Assembly (NCBI RefSeq): GCF_002288385.1
Contig: NZ_CP016783.1
Location: 1,302,001-1,366,000 of the forward strand
From: Candidatus Planktophila lacus
GTDB lineage: Bacteria; Actinomycetota; Actinomycetes; Nanopelagicales; Nanopelagicaceae
Direction of reading: 5' to 3'
Length of the DNA stretch: 64,000 bases
The position numbers and the translations under genes were made by a program. Numbering within the stretch: position 1 is the stretch's first letter; each line of letters opens with the position of its first letter. The notes below the pieces were generated by a model. It made no database searches. It had not been told where the DNA came from and saw only the letters and a list, made by a program, of their open reading frames with translations. This document shows, in pieces, positions 16,966 to 26,161 of the stretch.

Positions 16966-19341
16966 ATGGACGCGCTAGCCGCGGTAACTGAAGGAGTTTT
17001 TGTGCCCAAGTCGTGGACAGATGGTGCGCCTGAACCAGTTGCTCTCCAAGAAACTGCGCATGTAAAAGATCCGCTTAGCTACAAGGTAAAGCGCCGTCTT
17101 TTAGGTAATGCGCTTAACCGACATTCGCTCGGACATCAACGTTTATCAAAGCGCTACGCACTCGGAATTCTCTCTTCCGACTGTATTTCATCTTCGGCTT
17201 ACGGTACTGAACAGATTCTTATTGCGCTCTTGCCAGCATTTGGATTAGCAGCTTTCGCAATATTGATGCCAATGACAGCGGTTGTTTTGGTAATTCTTAC
17301 CATAATTACACTTTCATACCGCAATGTGATCGATGTTTATACAAAAACTGGTGGCGCATACATTGTCGCGCGAGATAATTTCGGACCTGTAACAGCGCAG
17401 ATTGCAGCAGTTGCTTTGATTCTTGATTACGTCGTAACAGTTGCAATTCAATCTGCAGCAGGTGTTGCCGCAATCATTTCTACATTCCCATCACTCGATC
17501 CATGGAAAATTCCAATGATCTTGTTGGTAATCGTTCTACTTACTTACGGAAATCTCCGCGGTGTTAAAGAAGCTGGAAAAGCTTTTGCATTCCCAACTTA
17601 CTTCTTCGTCGGTTGTATGTTGATTGTCTTCGGAATGGGTTTCTGGCGACTCTTCAACGGAACGCTTCCAGTCCTTGCAACTGATCTACCCGGTGCGGTT
17701 GAAGTTGGACAAGAGCAAGGACTTTTAACGGCAGCTGCAATCTTTATCCTGCTTCGTGCATTTGCAAATGGCGGATCTTCACTAACTGGTTTGGAAGCAA
17801 TTTCCGATGGCGTTGCGCTCTTTAAGACACCAGAACATGTAAACGCAAAACGCACACTCGTGATCATGAGCTGCATCCTTGGAACTCTCGTACTTGGAGT
17901 TTCTTACTTTGCTCATCACATTCAAGCAATGCCTTATGAATCAGGAACTCCTACAGTTATTTCGCAGATCGCCAAGGCTGCAATCGGTGGTGGTGCTTTC
18001 GGCAGCTTTATGTTCGTAATGGTTCAGCTTGCAACGATGCTTATTCTCTTTGCTGGCGCTAACACCACATACAGCGCTTTCCCACTGCTCTGTAACTTTG
18101 TTGCAACTGATGGCTACCTTCCACGCCAATTAACTAAGCGCGGCCACCGCCTGGCTTTCTCAAATGGCATCTTGCTACTTGCCGGTGGTGGAATTGTCTT
18201 GGTTTTGATTACCGCAGGTTCGGTTGAGCATCTAGTCGCTTTCTATGCACTCGGCGTATTTACTGGTTTTGCACTGGCCGGTTTCGGTATGACCAAGCAT
18301 TCAATTCGAGTAAAACCCGACGGCTGGAGAGTACGAGTTGTAATTAATTTCCTTGCGGGATCTGTCTCACTCGTAATTGTGATCATCTTCTCTGTTGTGA
18401 AATTTACACAAGGCGCTTGGTTGGTTCTGGTGGTTGCTCCGATCATGGTTGTTTCATTCTTACGCTTACGTCGCCAATACACTCGCGAACAAGATGCTTT
18501 ATTAGTCCGACGTGAACAAGAGCGTGCTACAACGATCGTTCGCCACAACGTTACAGTTCTGGTCGATAACGTGGATTTAGCAACAGTTGGAGCCATTCGG
18601 TATGCGCGTAGTTTGAAACCAAGAAATCTCAGCGCTGTTCACTTCGTAATCGATGATCGTCGAGCAGAAGCAATTAAAGAGGCCTGGGCCAAGTCAGATG
18701 CGCTAGATGATGTCACTCTCGAGTTAATCGACTGCCCTGATAGACGACTTGCAAATTCAGCGCTCGACTATGCAATCCGCATGACGGAAAAGAACGATGT
18801 CGAGTTGACGCTTCTGCTTCCTCGTCGTGCATATTCTGGTTTCCTTGGCCGCTTGTTGCATGATCAAACAGCGGAAGAAATTGCCGCACCTATTTCTCAA
18901 TTGCAACGCGTTGTTGCAACTATCGTTCCTTTCGACGTGGATCGCATTACATCTGCAACACAATTAACAGTTGCGCCTCAAGGTGAAGCAAAACCAGCGG
19001 CAACTCCAGTTGCAAAATTTAAGCCTGTTGAAGATGTAATAAAGAACGTCGAACCAATTAGCCATTACGCAGAAAATATGACGCCAATTGGTGAAATCCA
19101 GTGGCGCAAGCGGGCTCATGTTCAGGGTCGCGTAACTGCAATTAAAAGCGCGCCGCGAGGATCTGCGCCAATTCTTCAGGTAGAAGTTTGGGATCAGACC
19201 GGTGGGGTTACTCTGCAATTCTTGGGACGTCGCGAGATTGCAGGCTTAGAAGTCGGTTCGCAACTACGCGCCGAAGGAATGGTCGGAGAAGAAGAAGGCG
19301 CTTTGACTATCTTGAACCCTTCTTACGAACTTCTTGTTTAG
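16966..19341 (+). CDS. APC-family permease fused to a C-terminal OB-fold domain
   Basis: 791 residues. About 75-500 is an amino acid/polyamine/cation (APC) permease with roughly 12 membrane segments. The motif LSSDCISSSAYGTEQILI starts TM1, as in the large actinobacterial APC proteins (Rv2690c type). About 515-650 is cytosolic with VTVLVDNVDLATVGAIRYAR, resembling a universal-stress-like module. The last 90 residues (from about 700) form an OB-fold: HVQGRVTAI, LQVEVWDQTGGVTLQFLG and EGMVGEEEGALTILNP, resembling the stand-alone protein coded near the permease in Mycobacterium (Rv2694c type). The fusion is uninterrupted in frame. The substrate is unknown. Confidence 0.8.
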   Translation: MDALAAVTEGVFVPKSWTDGAPEPVALQETAHVKDPLSYKVKRRLLGNALNRHSLGHQRLSKRYALGILSSDCISSSAYGTEQILIALLPAFGLAAFAILMPMTAVVLVILTIITLSYRNVIDVYTKTGGAYIVARDNFGPVTAQIAAVALILDYVVTVAIQSAAGVAAIISTFPSLDPWKIPMILLVIVLLTYGNLRGVKEAGKAFAFPTYFFVGCMLIVFGMGFWRLFNGTLPVLATDLPGAVEVGQEQGLLTAAAIFILLRAFANGGSSLTGLEAISDGVALFKTPEHVNAKRTLVIMSCILGTLVLGVSYFAHHIQAMPYESGTPTVISQIAKAAIGGGAFGSFMFVMVQLATMLILFAGANTTYSAFPLLCNFVATDGYLPRQLTKRGHRLAFSNGILLLAGGGIVLVLITAGSVEHLVAFYALGVFTGFALAGFGMTKHSIRVKPDGWRVRVVINFLAGSVSLVIVIIFSVVKFTQGAWLVLVVAPIMVVSFLRLRRQYTREQDALLVRREQERATTIVRHNVTVLVDNVDLATVGAIRYARSLKPRNLSAVHFVIDDRRAEAIKEAWAKSDALDDVTLELIDCPDRRLANSALDYAIRMTEKNDVELTLLLPRRAYSGFLGRLLHDQTAEEIAAPISQLQRVVATIVPFDVDRITSATQLTVAPQGEAKPAATPVAKFKPVEDVIKNVEPISHYAENMTPIGEIQWRKRAHVQGRVTAIKSAPRGSAPILQVEVWDQTGGVTLQFLGRREIAGLEVGSQLRAEGMVGEEEGALTILNPSYELLV

Positions 19342-19769
19342 CGCTGACCTTCAAAGAAATCTCGCAGTAAATCAGCGCATTCACTTTCGCAGATTCCTGC
19401 TGTTACATCTAGCTTGTAAAGCGAACGTGGATCACGAATAACATCCCAAACTGAGCCAACTGCGCCGCCTTTGGCATCCCATGCGCCAAATATCAGATGT
19501 GAAATTCTTGATTGGGCAATGGCTCCGGCACACATTGGACAAGGCTCCAAAGTTACAACAAGCGTGCAACCATCTAAACGTGAATTTTGTAATCGTGCGG
19601 CAGCGTTGCGAATTGCAACAATTTCAGCGTGTGCAGTCGGATCATTATTTGCTTCTCTTTCATTAGATCCCGTGCCAATAACTACGCCATCTTTATTGAT
19701 TACTAAAGCACCGACAGGAACATCTCCAGTAGCGGTTGCTTGACGTGCAATTGCGATCGCTTCTTGCAT
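19338..19769 (-). CDS. tadA: tRNA adenosine(34) deaminase
   Basis: Deaminates A34 to inosine in tRNA-Arg(ACG), and that tRNA is encoded at 55784-55856 in this same window. 143 residues. The zinc motif is HAE (in DPTAHAEIVAI) and PCPMCAGAI. The N-terminus at ATG 19769 is a few residues short of many TadA proteins and I find no other ATG/GTG upstream in frame. It follows the tadA-associated gene by 29 bases. The last four bases overlap the permease end. Confidence 0.93.
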   Translation of the reverse strand: MQEAIAIARQATATGDVPVGALVINKDGVVIGTGSNEREANNDPTAHAEIVAIRNAAARLQNSRLDGCTLVVTLEPCPMCAGAIAQSRISHLIFGAWDAKGGAVGSVWDVIRDPRSLYKLDVTAGICESECADLLRDFFEGQR

Positions 19770-19798
19770 CAGCGATTCAGGCGTGTGGGTAGAAATTC

Positions 19799-20323
19799 TT
19801 ATAGCTCCAATAACTCCGCAAATTGATCTGCGAATCCTAAGCGACTAGCAATTGCTTCGAGTTGTTCATCAGGGAAAAGTTCTGCATCATCACAGAGAGC
19901 AGAGATCTCCATTGAGTTAACGCCAAGGTCTGCCAAAATTTCTAGATGTCCAACCGGAAGTGGTTCATCATCTTCTTCTGGTGAATCTAAATCACAAAGC
20001 TCTAAGAATTCTGCAGCAACTTCATAATCAAGTGCGCAGGTTACATCGCTTAAAAACATACTTATATGTGAACCTAAAACACGAATCAACATAAAAAATT
20101 CTTCATCAATTGCTAGAAGCGCTATCGCGCCGCCATTTGTTTGTTGTGATTTAAGTCGATCAATAATGTGCGGCAGATCATGTGCGTCAGGTAACAACGC
20201 TAGGTTCCAGCGCCCCTCCTCGTGCCAGGCAGCAACGGCGATATCAACCTCGTTAGCCGCGACAGCCCCGTCGGAACTTGCTTCGTAATTTGCATCACTC
20301 ACATCAGACATATTGGCACTCAT
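19799..20323 (-). CDS. tRNA adenosine deaminase-associated protein
   Basis: 174 residues, acidic. It matches the actinobacterial family found directly upstream of tad[21 protein letters not shown], then LRS-like strand/helix units and [31 protein letters not shown] near the C-terminus. The biochemical role is unknown. ATG 20323 or 20311 are both possible starts. It is divergent from upp across 34 bp. Confidence 0.85.
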   Translation of the reverse strand: MSANMSDVSDANYEASSDGAVAANEVDIAVAAWHEEGRWNLALLPDAHDLPHIIDRLKSQQTNGGAIALLAIDEEFFMLIRVLGSHISMFLSDVTCALDYEVAAEFLELCDLDSPEEDDEPLPVGHLEILADLGVNSMEISALCDDAELFPDEQLEAIASRLGFADQFAELLEL

Positions 20324-20344
20324 TGGGCTAGATGAAAACCCCTG

Positions 20345-20350
20345 TAAGGT
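20345..20350 (+). promoter_or_regulatory. -10 box of upp, leaderless type
   Basis: TAAGGT ends seven bases before ATG 20358. It decides the upp start, since an upstream in-frame codon at 20313 would lie inside the divergent gene's 5' end. Confidence 0.5.
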
Positions 20351-20357
20351 AAGCGCT

Positions 20358-20996
20358 ATGAAAGTTCACGTCGCCGACCACCCGCTTATCACTCATAAGT
20401 TGACCGTCCTGCGCGATGAAAGAACTGATTCACCAACTTTCCGTCACTTGGTAGAAGAACTTGTGACCCTGCTTGCCTACGAGGCTACGCGTGAAGTCAG
20501 AACTGAAAAAGTTTCTATAAAGACTCCAGTCACGCAGACGACTGGCTTAAAACTCTCTGATCCCCGTCCGGTTGTTGTTCCAATCTTGCGCGCTGGCCTT
20601 GGAATGCTTGAAGGCATGACGCGTTTGATTCCAACTGCAGAAGTCGGATTCTTAGGCATGGTTCGCGATGAAAAAACTTTAAAGGCAAGCACCTATGCAA
20701 ATCGTCTCCCTGAAAATTTAGCTGGGCGTCAATGCTTTGTTTTAGATCCGATGTTGGCAACTGGTGGAACTTTAGTTGCTGCAATTAACTTCCTAATCGA
20801 GCGCGGTGCAGATGACATAACTGCAATCTGTATTCTCTCGGCGCCTGAAGGAATTAAAGTTTTGGAAGATGCCTTTGCAAAATCTGGCGTTCCAATTACT
20901 TTAGTTACTGGCGCACTTGATGAAAAGCTAAACGAACACGGGTACATCGTTCCCGGTCTTGGCGATGCCGGCGATCGTCTTTATGGTGTTGTTTAA
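20358..20996 (+). CDS. upp: Uracil phosphoribosyltransferase
   Basis: Salvages uracil with PRPP to UMP. 212 residues from ATG 20358 ([20 protein letters not shown]), the normal length. The PRPP loop [11 protein letters not shown] is at about 128-138, and [14 protein letters not shown] and the C-terminal [15 protein letters not shown] are present. The malic enzyme GTG follows immediately after the stop, so upp, malic enzyme and dedA (each abutting the next) form one transcript. Confidence 0.96.
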   Translation: MKVHVADHPLITHKLTVLRDERTDSPTFRHLVEELVTLLAYEATREVRTEKVSIKTPVTQTTGLKLSDPRPVVVPILRAGLGMLEGMTRLIPTAEVGFLGMVRDEKTLKASTYANRLPENLAGRQCFVLDPMLATGGTLVAAINFLIERGADDITAICILSAPEGIKVLEDAFAKSGVPITLVTGALDEKLNEHGYIVPGLGDAGDRLYGVV

Positions 20997-22316
20997 GTGG
21001 CCTCAACTTCCCCGGGATACGGAATCACAATCCGTGTTGAAGGTTCACCTGAACTTCAACCTGTTGCCTTAATTACTGCAACCATTACTGGCGCAGGTGC
21101 AACTATCACTGCACTTGACGTTGTTGAGTCACTTCTTGAAAGAGTTGTCATCGACGTAACTTGCGACACCATTGATGCTGATCATGCACAAGAAATAAAT
21201 TTGGCTTTAACCGCACATAAAGGGCTAACGGTTCGCAAGGTTAGCGATCGAACATTTCTACTCCACCTTGGTGGGAAACTCGAGGTTCAATCAAAGGTCC
21301 CACTAAAGACTCGTGATGACCTTTCGCGCGCGTACACACCTGGTGTTGCGCGAATCTGTCAGGCGATTGTTGATGATCCAGCAGATGTGCGTCGCCTAAC
21401 CATGAAGCGAAATACCGTCGCTGTTGTCACTGATGGTTCTGCAGTTCTCGGGCTTGGAAACATTGGACCAGCAGCTGCCTTGCCAGTTATGGAAGGCAAG
21501 GCTGCGCTCTTTAAGCGCTTTGCAGATGTGGATGCTTGGCCAGTTTGTCTTGACACCCAAGATGTTGATGAGATTGTCCGCACAGTTCAATTGATTGCAC
21601 CTGTATACGGTGGAATCAACTTGGAAGATATCTCCGCTCCACGTTGTTTTGAAATCGAAGAACGTTTGCGCGAATTGTTAGATATTCCAGTTTTTCATGA
21701 TGATCAACATGGCACAGCGATTGTCGTACTTGCGGCACTCACTAACTCACTCAAGCTGGTCAAGAAGAAGATGAATGAGATCACTATTGTTATGAGCGGT
21801 GCTGGCGCCGCCGGAACTGCAATTGCGCGGCTGTTAACCAAGAGTGGCGCCTCAAAGATAATTGCTTTCGATAAAGATGGTTGCGTCACTCCTGGATTTT
21901 CGGGAAAAATTTCAGATGCCATAAAGGGAGCCGATGTCTTTATTGGCGTTAGCGCTCCAAATGTATTGACTGAAGAAGATGTCGCTGGAATGGCTAAGGG
22001 CTCTATTGTCTTTGCACTGGCTAATCCAGATCCAGAGATTGATCCAGTTATCGCCCGCAAATATGCAGCGGTTGTTGCAACAGGTCGAAGCGATCAACCA
22101 AATCAAATTAACAATGTGCTCGCCTTCCCCGGAATCTTCCGTGGGCTACTAGATGCCAATGCCAACAAGATCACGGACGAATTACTGATTGCCGCAGCCG
22201 AGGCAATTGCATCTTGTGTATCCGAGTCTCAGTTAAATGCCTCTTTTATCGTTCCTAGCGTCTTCGATTCTCAGGTCGTCGCAAAGGTGGCGGCAGCAGT
22301 TAAAAAGAGCGTTTAA
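20997..22316 (+). CDS. NAD-type malic enzyme with N-terminal ACT domain
   Basis: Oxidatively decarboxylates malate to pyruvate. 439 residues from GTG 20997. An ACT-like domain occupies about 1-85 (YGITIRVEGSPELQPVALI), the malic domain has SRAYTPGVARIC (catalytic Tyr) and GKAALFKRFADVDAWP (Lys), the metal-binding DDQHGTAIV follows, and then an NAD-binding GAGAAGTAIARLL. ACT-fused malic enzymes occur in several Gram-positive groups and suggest amino-acid control. It abuts upp and dedA without gaps. Confidence 0.92.
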   Translation: MASTSPGYGITIRVEGSPELQPVALITATITGAGATITALDVVESLLERVVIDVTCDTIDADHAQEINLALTAHKGLTVRKVSDRTFLLHLGGKLEVQSKVPLKTRDDLSRAYTPGVARICQAIVDDPADVRRLTMKRNTVAVVTDGSAVLGLGNIGPAAALPVMEGKAALFKRFADVDAWPVCLDTQDVDEIVRTVQLIAPVYGGINLEDISAPRCFEIEERLRELLDIPVFHDDQHGTAIVVLAALTNSLKLVKKKMNEITIVMSGAGAAGTAIARLLTKSGASKIIAFDKDGCVTPGFSGKISDAIKGADVFIGVSAPNVLTEEDVAGMAKGSIVFALANPDPEIDPVIARKYAAVVATGRSDQPNQINNVLAFPGIFRGLLDANANKITDELLIAAAEAIASCVSESQLNASFIVPSVFDSQVVAKVAAAVKKSV

Positions 22317-22937
22317 ATGGAGTTTGCAGCCTCTTTTGATGCACAACTCTCCACGCTCGCACCATTTATCTTCTATGTAGTAGTTGCCGGGATTGTCTTT
22401 ATTGAAACGGGCCTGCTATTCGGGTTCTTCTTGCCGGGTGATTCGATTCTCTTTAGCGCCGGACTTGTGGCGGCTATCCATGGAAATATAAATATCGTAA
22501 TTCTGATATCTGCGATCTTTCTCGCCGCATTCTTCGGTGATCAAGTTGGATTCGTAATTGGTCGAGTTGTAGGTCGTCCTTATTTAGATAAGCGCGAATC
22601 TCTGCGCGTACAGAAAATGATTAAAAACGCCGAAGATTTCTATGAAAGAACTGGCTGGTGGGCTGTTGTCGCCGCTCGATTCTTCCCATGGATTCGCACC
22701 TTCGTTCCACCAATCGCCGGCGCAGCGAAGATGAATTACTACCGTTTCTTATCGGCAAACGTTCTTGGCGCACTTTTATGGGGCGTGGGAATAACTCTCG
22801 CCGGGTACTACGCAGCTTCTATTCCTTGGGTTAAGAGTTTTTCCTACGCAATCGCCGCTTTCTTTATTGGCGCTTCAGCAATCTCCGCTTTTGTGAATTA
22901 CCGACGCCACCGACAACCACGCCCAGATAAGTCATAA
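22317..22937 (+). CDS. DedA-family membrane protein
   Basis: 206 residues, inner-membrane. It shows the DedA/SNARE-associated pattern: GLLFGFFLPGDSILFSAG in the first re-entrant part, then the conserved FYERTGWWAVVAARFFPWIRTFVPPIAGAAKM with the functional Arg residues, and two C-terminal membrane helices. DedA proteins are linked to lipid carrier flipping and proton-driven homeostasis. The ATG directly follows the malic enzyme stop. The final 74 bases overlap the convergent YdcZ-like gene, an unusually long overlap. Confidence 0.9.
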   Translation: MEFAASFDAQLSTLAPFIFYVVVAGIVFIETGLLFGFFLPGDSILFSAGLVAAIHGNINIVILISAIFLAAFFGDQVGFVIGRVVGRPYLDKRESLRVQKMIKNAEDFYERTGWWAVVAARFFPWIRTFVPPIAGAAKMNYYRFLSANVLGALLWGVGITLAGYYAASIPWVKSFSYAIAAFFIGASAISAFVNYRRHRQPRPDKS

Positions 22938-23823
22938 GAATTCCAGTTACTAAGTAAGCGCTAATCTGCACACCTTGAGTTGGTGAGTAAAGGTCAATAA
23001 GTAAAGAACCAACGAGCTGCCCACCCACGCTAATTAAAGTAAATGTCAGAACACCTAAATGTTGAACAATTGTTGAAGTAAATGCGATGTAGATAACTCC
23101 GATTGTTCCGCCGGTGTACATCCACCAAGCACCAGATGGAAGTGCGACTATTTCAACCTGAGTCACTAGCGCCGCAACGATTAGGAATACAAGTAGAAAT
23201 GTTGTACCCATGATGAAGTTGAGCAAAGAAGTTGTGAAACTTTGTTGGGTGCTCTCGTTAATCTGACCATTTAACGCTCTTTGAACGCCAACAATCGCTC
23301 CTGCAAAAACACCGAAAAAGACTGCAAATAGCGAGAGATTTCGCGCATCAATTCGATCAATTACCGAAACCAAGACGGCAAATACAGTTACAAACGCTGC
23401 CAAAACTCGACGCTTGGTGATCGCTTTCTTGCCACCGCCGGTTAACCCGATCCGGTCAACAAATAGCGATGATGCAGTCTGTCCTGCAATAGATGCCACT
23501 GAATAGATTGCAACGCCAACTATTGGAACTACCTGCGTTTGAAAAGCGACAAAACTGCCGCCGAGCATTCCTGCAAAGAGAGTCCAGATTGGAATCTCTT
23601 TCTTTGTCACAGCGCTCTTTAGATTGCGAATGCCTTGCTTAATTGCAGGATTAAAGGCGGCGATTACCGAAATCACAATTAGACCAGAGCCAAATGAAAC
23701 TAGCGCTGCTTCAATTGGGTTTCCCATACGATGTGAAAGTTCGCCATTAGCGCGCGCTTGCAGCGCGATCATTACACCGGAGATAGCCGCTAAAAAATTT
23801 AGGCGGGGATTACTTTTATTCAC
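22864..23823 (-). CDS. DMT-superfamily transporter, duplicated YdcZ/DUF606 type
   Basis: 319 residues with about ten membrane helices in two homologous halves. The first half starts LAAISGVMIALQARANGELS, the second SLFAVFFGVFAGAIVGVQRALNGQI; both carry the 'QxxxNGxL/I' feature of the DUF606/YdcZ family, which usually has single five-helix units. The substrate is not known. The 3' end overlaps dedA by 74 bp in antiparallel orientation. It begins one base inside the yqhA stop, so the two are coupled. Confidence 0.82.
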   Translation of the reverse strand: MNKSNPRLNFLAAISGVMIALQARANGELSHRMGNPIEAALVSFGSGLIVISVIAAFNPAIKQGIRNLKSAVTKKEIPIWTLFAGMLGGSFVAFQTQVVPIVGVAIYSVASIAGQTASSLFVDRIGLTGGGKKAITKRRVLAAFVTVFAVLVSVIDRIDARNLSLFAVFFGVFAGAIVGVQRALNGQINESTQQSFTTSLLNFIMGTTFLLVFLIVAALVTQVEIVALPSGAWWMYTGGTIGVIYIAFTSTIVQHLGVLTFTLISVGGQLVGSLLIDLYSPTQGVQISAYLVTGILMTYLGVVVGGVGNSQKRRLLKRQ

Positions 23824-24353
23824 TACTTATGAGTGCCGACAAATTCACGCTTATCTGCGATCCAATCCATCAGAGCGAAAAGAACGCCAGAGACAACAAA
23901 TGTTAGGTGGATTGCGATTCGCCAGATGGTGCCTTCACCGACTTCAGCTTCACCAGCTAGTTCGATGAAATCTTTGAGAAGTTCGATTACCGAAATAGCA
24001 ACTAGCGATCCAATTAACTTGATCTTAAGCCCACTAAAATCAATGGTTCCCATCCAATGTGGACGATCTTTCGATTCAGTTGCAATATCAATTCGAGAGA
24101 CAAAGTTTTCATAACCGGCGAAGATAACCATCAAAATCAAGTTAGCTAGTAGCGTTAAATCGAGAAGTGCAAGAAGCGCCAAGGTGAATTCGCTGGCGTT
24201 CATTGAAGCTGTCTTCTCCGCCAAATGCCAAAATTCAATTACGAAGCGGTAGGCAAGTAGTCCGAGCGCCCCGACTAAACCTAAGTAAAGAGGCGCCAGT
24301 AAGAAACGGCTGCGAAAGAGAATGGCTTCAACGGCATGGGATATACGACTCAT
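23823..24353 (-). CDS. YqhA / UPF0114 family membrane protein
   Basis: 176 residues, four membrane helices. The family signature is clear: FENF-like YENFVSRIDIATESKDRPHW followed by DFSGLKIKLIGSLVAISVIELLKDF, and the C-terminal helix ending in DWIADKREF. Function unknown. The start is ATG 24353, with a -10 TAAAAT six bases upstream. It leads the pair with the YdcZ-like transporter. Confidence 0.88.
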   Translation of the reverse strand: MSRISHAVEAILFRSRFLLAPLYLGLVGALGLLAYRFVIEFWHLAEKTASMNASEFTLALLALLDLTLLANLILMVIFAGYENFVSRIDIATESKDRPHWMGTIDFSGLKIKLIGSLVAISVIELLKDFIELAGEAEVGEGTIWRIAIHLTFVVSGVLFALMDWIADKREFVGTHK

Positions 24354-24359
24354 AACTTT

Positions 24360-24365
24360 ATTTTA
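24360..24365 (-). promoter_or_regulatory. -10 box of yqhA, leaderless type
   Basis: TAAAAT (minus strand) ends six bases before ATG 24353, in the short gap after the ABC-F stop at 24368. Confidence 0.5.
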
Positions 24366-24367
24366 AC

Positions 24368-26137
24368 TCAAAGGCCAAGTTGAAGGGTGATTTCTAACCA
24401 TTCTTCTTCGCGAGAGTTGATTTCTGCGCGTTGTGTTTCTAGTTCTGCGCTGATCCGAATCAACTCTGTCGGGTCGAATGCGGCTTTTTCTTGCGCGCTT
24501 TCAAGCTCTGCGATCTTTTCCTTAGCCTTCTGAATCTGTCTTTCGACGCGAACCAAATCTTTTTTCAATTGTCGCTGCTCCGCCGCAGAAGATTGAGATT
24601 TTCCTTTTGCTGCTTCAGCTGGTTTTTGCAGCGACTGCGCTCGTTGTTCCAAGTATTGATCAACACCACGTGGCAAATCGCATAATTCTTTATCTCCTAG
24701 CAGCCCAACGAAACGATCACAGACGCGTTCCAGGAAATATCGATCGTGTGAGATGACTATAAGTGTTCCACCGTAGCTATCCAAAAGATCTTCAAGTTCA
24801 GTTAGCGTCTCAATATCAAAATCATTTGTTGGTTCATCAAGTAATAAAACATTTGGGGAATCCATTAACAAGCGCGTTAGTTGTAAGCGACGTTTCTCTC
24901 CCCCAGATAGATCTCCTACAGGAGTCCATTGCGAGTCTTTATCAAAGCCAAGACGTTCGCAGAGTTGTGATGCAGAAAGTGACTTACCATTTCCAAGTTC
25001 GATATGTGAAGCAACCTTTTCAACCGCCTCTAAAACTCGCCAAGTTGGATTTAACTCATCAAGATGCTGCGTCAGGAATGCCGCTTTAACAGTGACACCG
25101 GTTACGAGTTTTCCAGCATATGGTGGAATTTCCCCCGCCAGCGTGCGCATTAAGGTGGTTTTTCCAGCACCGTTTACGCCGACAATTCCTATGCGGTCGC
25201 CAGGACCAACGTTCCAGTAGAGATCGTCGATCAACTCTTTCTCACCGGCGCGAATTTGCGCATGGTGAGCTTCATAAACAGTGTTACCTAATCGGTTACG
25301 TGCAAATTTCAACAGTTCACCTTGATCGCGCGGCGCAGGTTCCTCAGCAATCAATACATTTGCGGCATCTACTCTAAATTTCGGTTTTGTTGTTCGCGCA
25401 GGAGCACCGCGGCGCAGCCACGCCAATTCTTTACGAATCAAGTTATTTCGACGCGCATCCATCGCACTTGCTTGTCGGGAACGTTCAGCCTTAGCCAAGA
25501 CGAATGCAGAATAGCCACCGTCATACTCTTCTACTTTGCCACCAACAACTTCCCACGTTCTATCAGTGACCGCATCAAGAAACCAACGATCGTGAGTAAT
25601 AACTAGGACCGCTAAATTCTTTCGTTGGTTTAAATGCTCTGCCAACCAAGCAACGCCTTCCACATCTAAATGGTTTGTCGGTTCATCCAACAGAATTAGA
25701 TCAAGGTCATCGATCAGAAGTTTGGCTAATCCAACACGGCGTTTTTCACCGCCAGAAAGTGTGGCAAATTTTCTTTCAAATAAGTGATCGTCAAAGCCAC
25801 CGAATAGCCCAGTAAAAACTTCTCGGATTCCAGAATCACTTGCCCATTCATGTTTTGCTCTATCGCCAATTACTACATCGCCAACTGTTGAATTGGGATC
25901 TGCTTTATCAACTTGGGAAAGCAGCCCGATATTCACGCTATTTGCTTTAGTTACGCGGCCTTGATCTGGTTGTTCAACAGCAGCAATAATCTTCATTAGC
26001 GTGCTTTTTCCAGAACCGTTACGGCCAACGATTCCGATGCGATCGCCTTCAGAAACGCCAAGTGAAACTCTTTCAAGCAGCGCTCTAATATCAAAGGCCT
26101 TTGAGACCTCTTCGATATTGACAAGATTGCGCGCCAC
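24368..26137 (-). CDS. ABC-F family ATPase (Uup-like)
   Basis: 589 residues, soluble, two ABC cassettes: Walker A GIVGRNGSGKSTLMK and GIVGVNGAGKTTLMR, signatures LSGGEKRRVGL and LSGGEKRRLQL, Walker B LLDEPTNHLDVEG and LLDEPTNDFDIET. The linker between them carries the ABC-F signature Arg/Pro-rich segment (RRGAPARTTKPKFRV). The C-terminal coiled coil (about 510-589) is as in Uup, which binds DNA or ribosomes. It probably acts on translating ribosomes. GTG start with overlapping divergent promoter. Confidence 0.93.
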   Translation of the reverse strand: MARNLVNIEEVSKAFDIRALLERVSLGVSEGDRIGIVGRNGSGKSTLMKIIAAVEQPDQGRVTKANSVNIGLLSQVDKADPNSTVGDVVIGDRAKHEWASDSGIREVFTGLFGGFDDHLFERKFATLSGGEKRRVGLAKLLIDDLDLILLDEPTNHLDVEGVAWLAEHLNQRKNLAVLVITHDRWFLDAVTDRTWEVVGGKVEEYDGGYSAFVLAKAERSRQASAMDARRNNLIRKELAWLRRGAPARTTKPKFRVDAANVLIAEEPAPRDQGELLKFARNRLGNTVYEAHHAQIRAGEKELIDDLYWNVGPGDRIGIVGVNGAGKTTLMRTLAGEIPPYAGKLVTGVTVKAAFLTQHLDELNPTWRVLEAVEKVASHIELGNGKSLSASQLCERLGFDKDSQWTPVGDLSGGEKRRLQLTRLLMDSPNVLLLDEPTNDFDIETLTELEDLLDSYGGTLIVISHDRYFLERVCDRFVGLLGDKELCDLPRGVDQYLEQRAQSLQKPAEAAKGKSQSSAAEQRQLKKDLVRVERQIQKAKEKIAELESAQEKAAFDPTELIRISAELETQRAEINSREEEWLEITLQLGL

Positions 26138-26145
26138 GATGGGAG

Positions 26146-26155
26146 AGCGTACCTT
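26146..26155. promoter_or_regulatory. Overlapping divergent -10 boxes (ABC-F / kynU)
   Basis: AGCGTACCTT reads TACGCT on the minus strand, eight bases before the ABC-F GTG (26137), and TACCTT on the plus strand, six bases before the kynU ATG (26162). The starts are 24 bp apart. Confidence 0.55.
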
Positions 26156-26161
26156 TCAACT

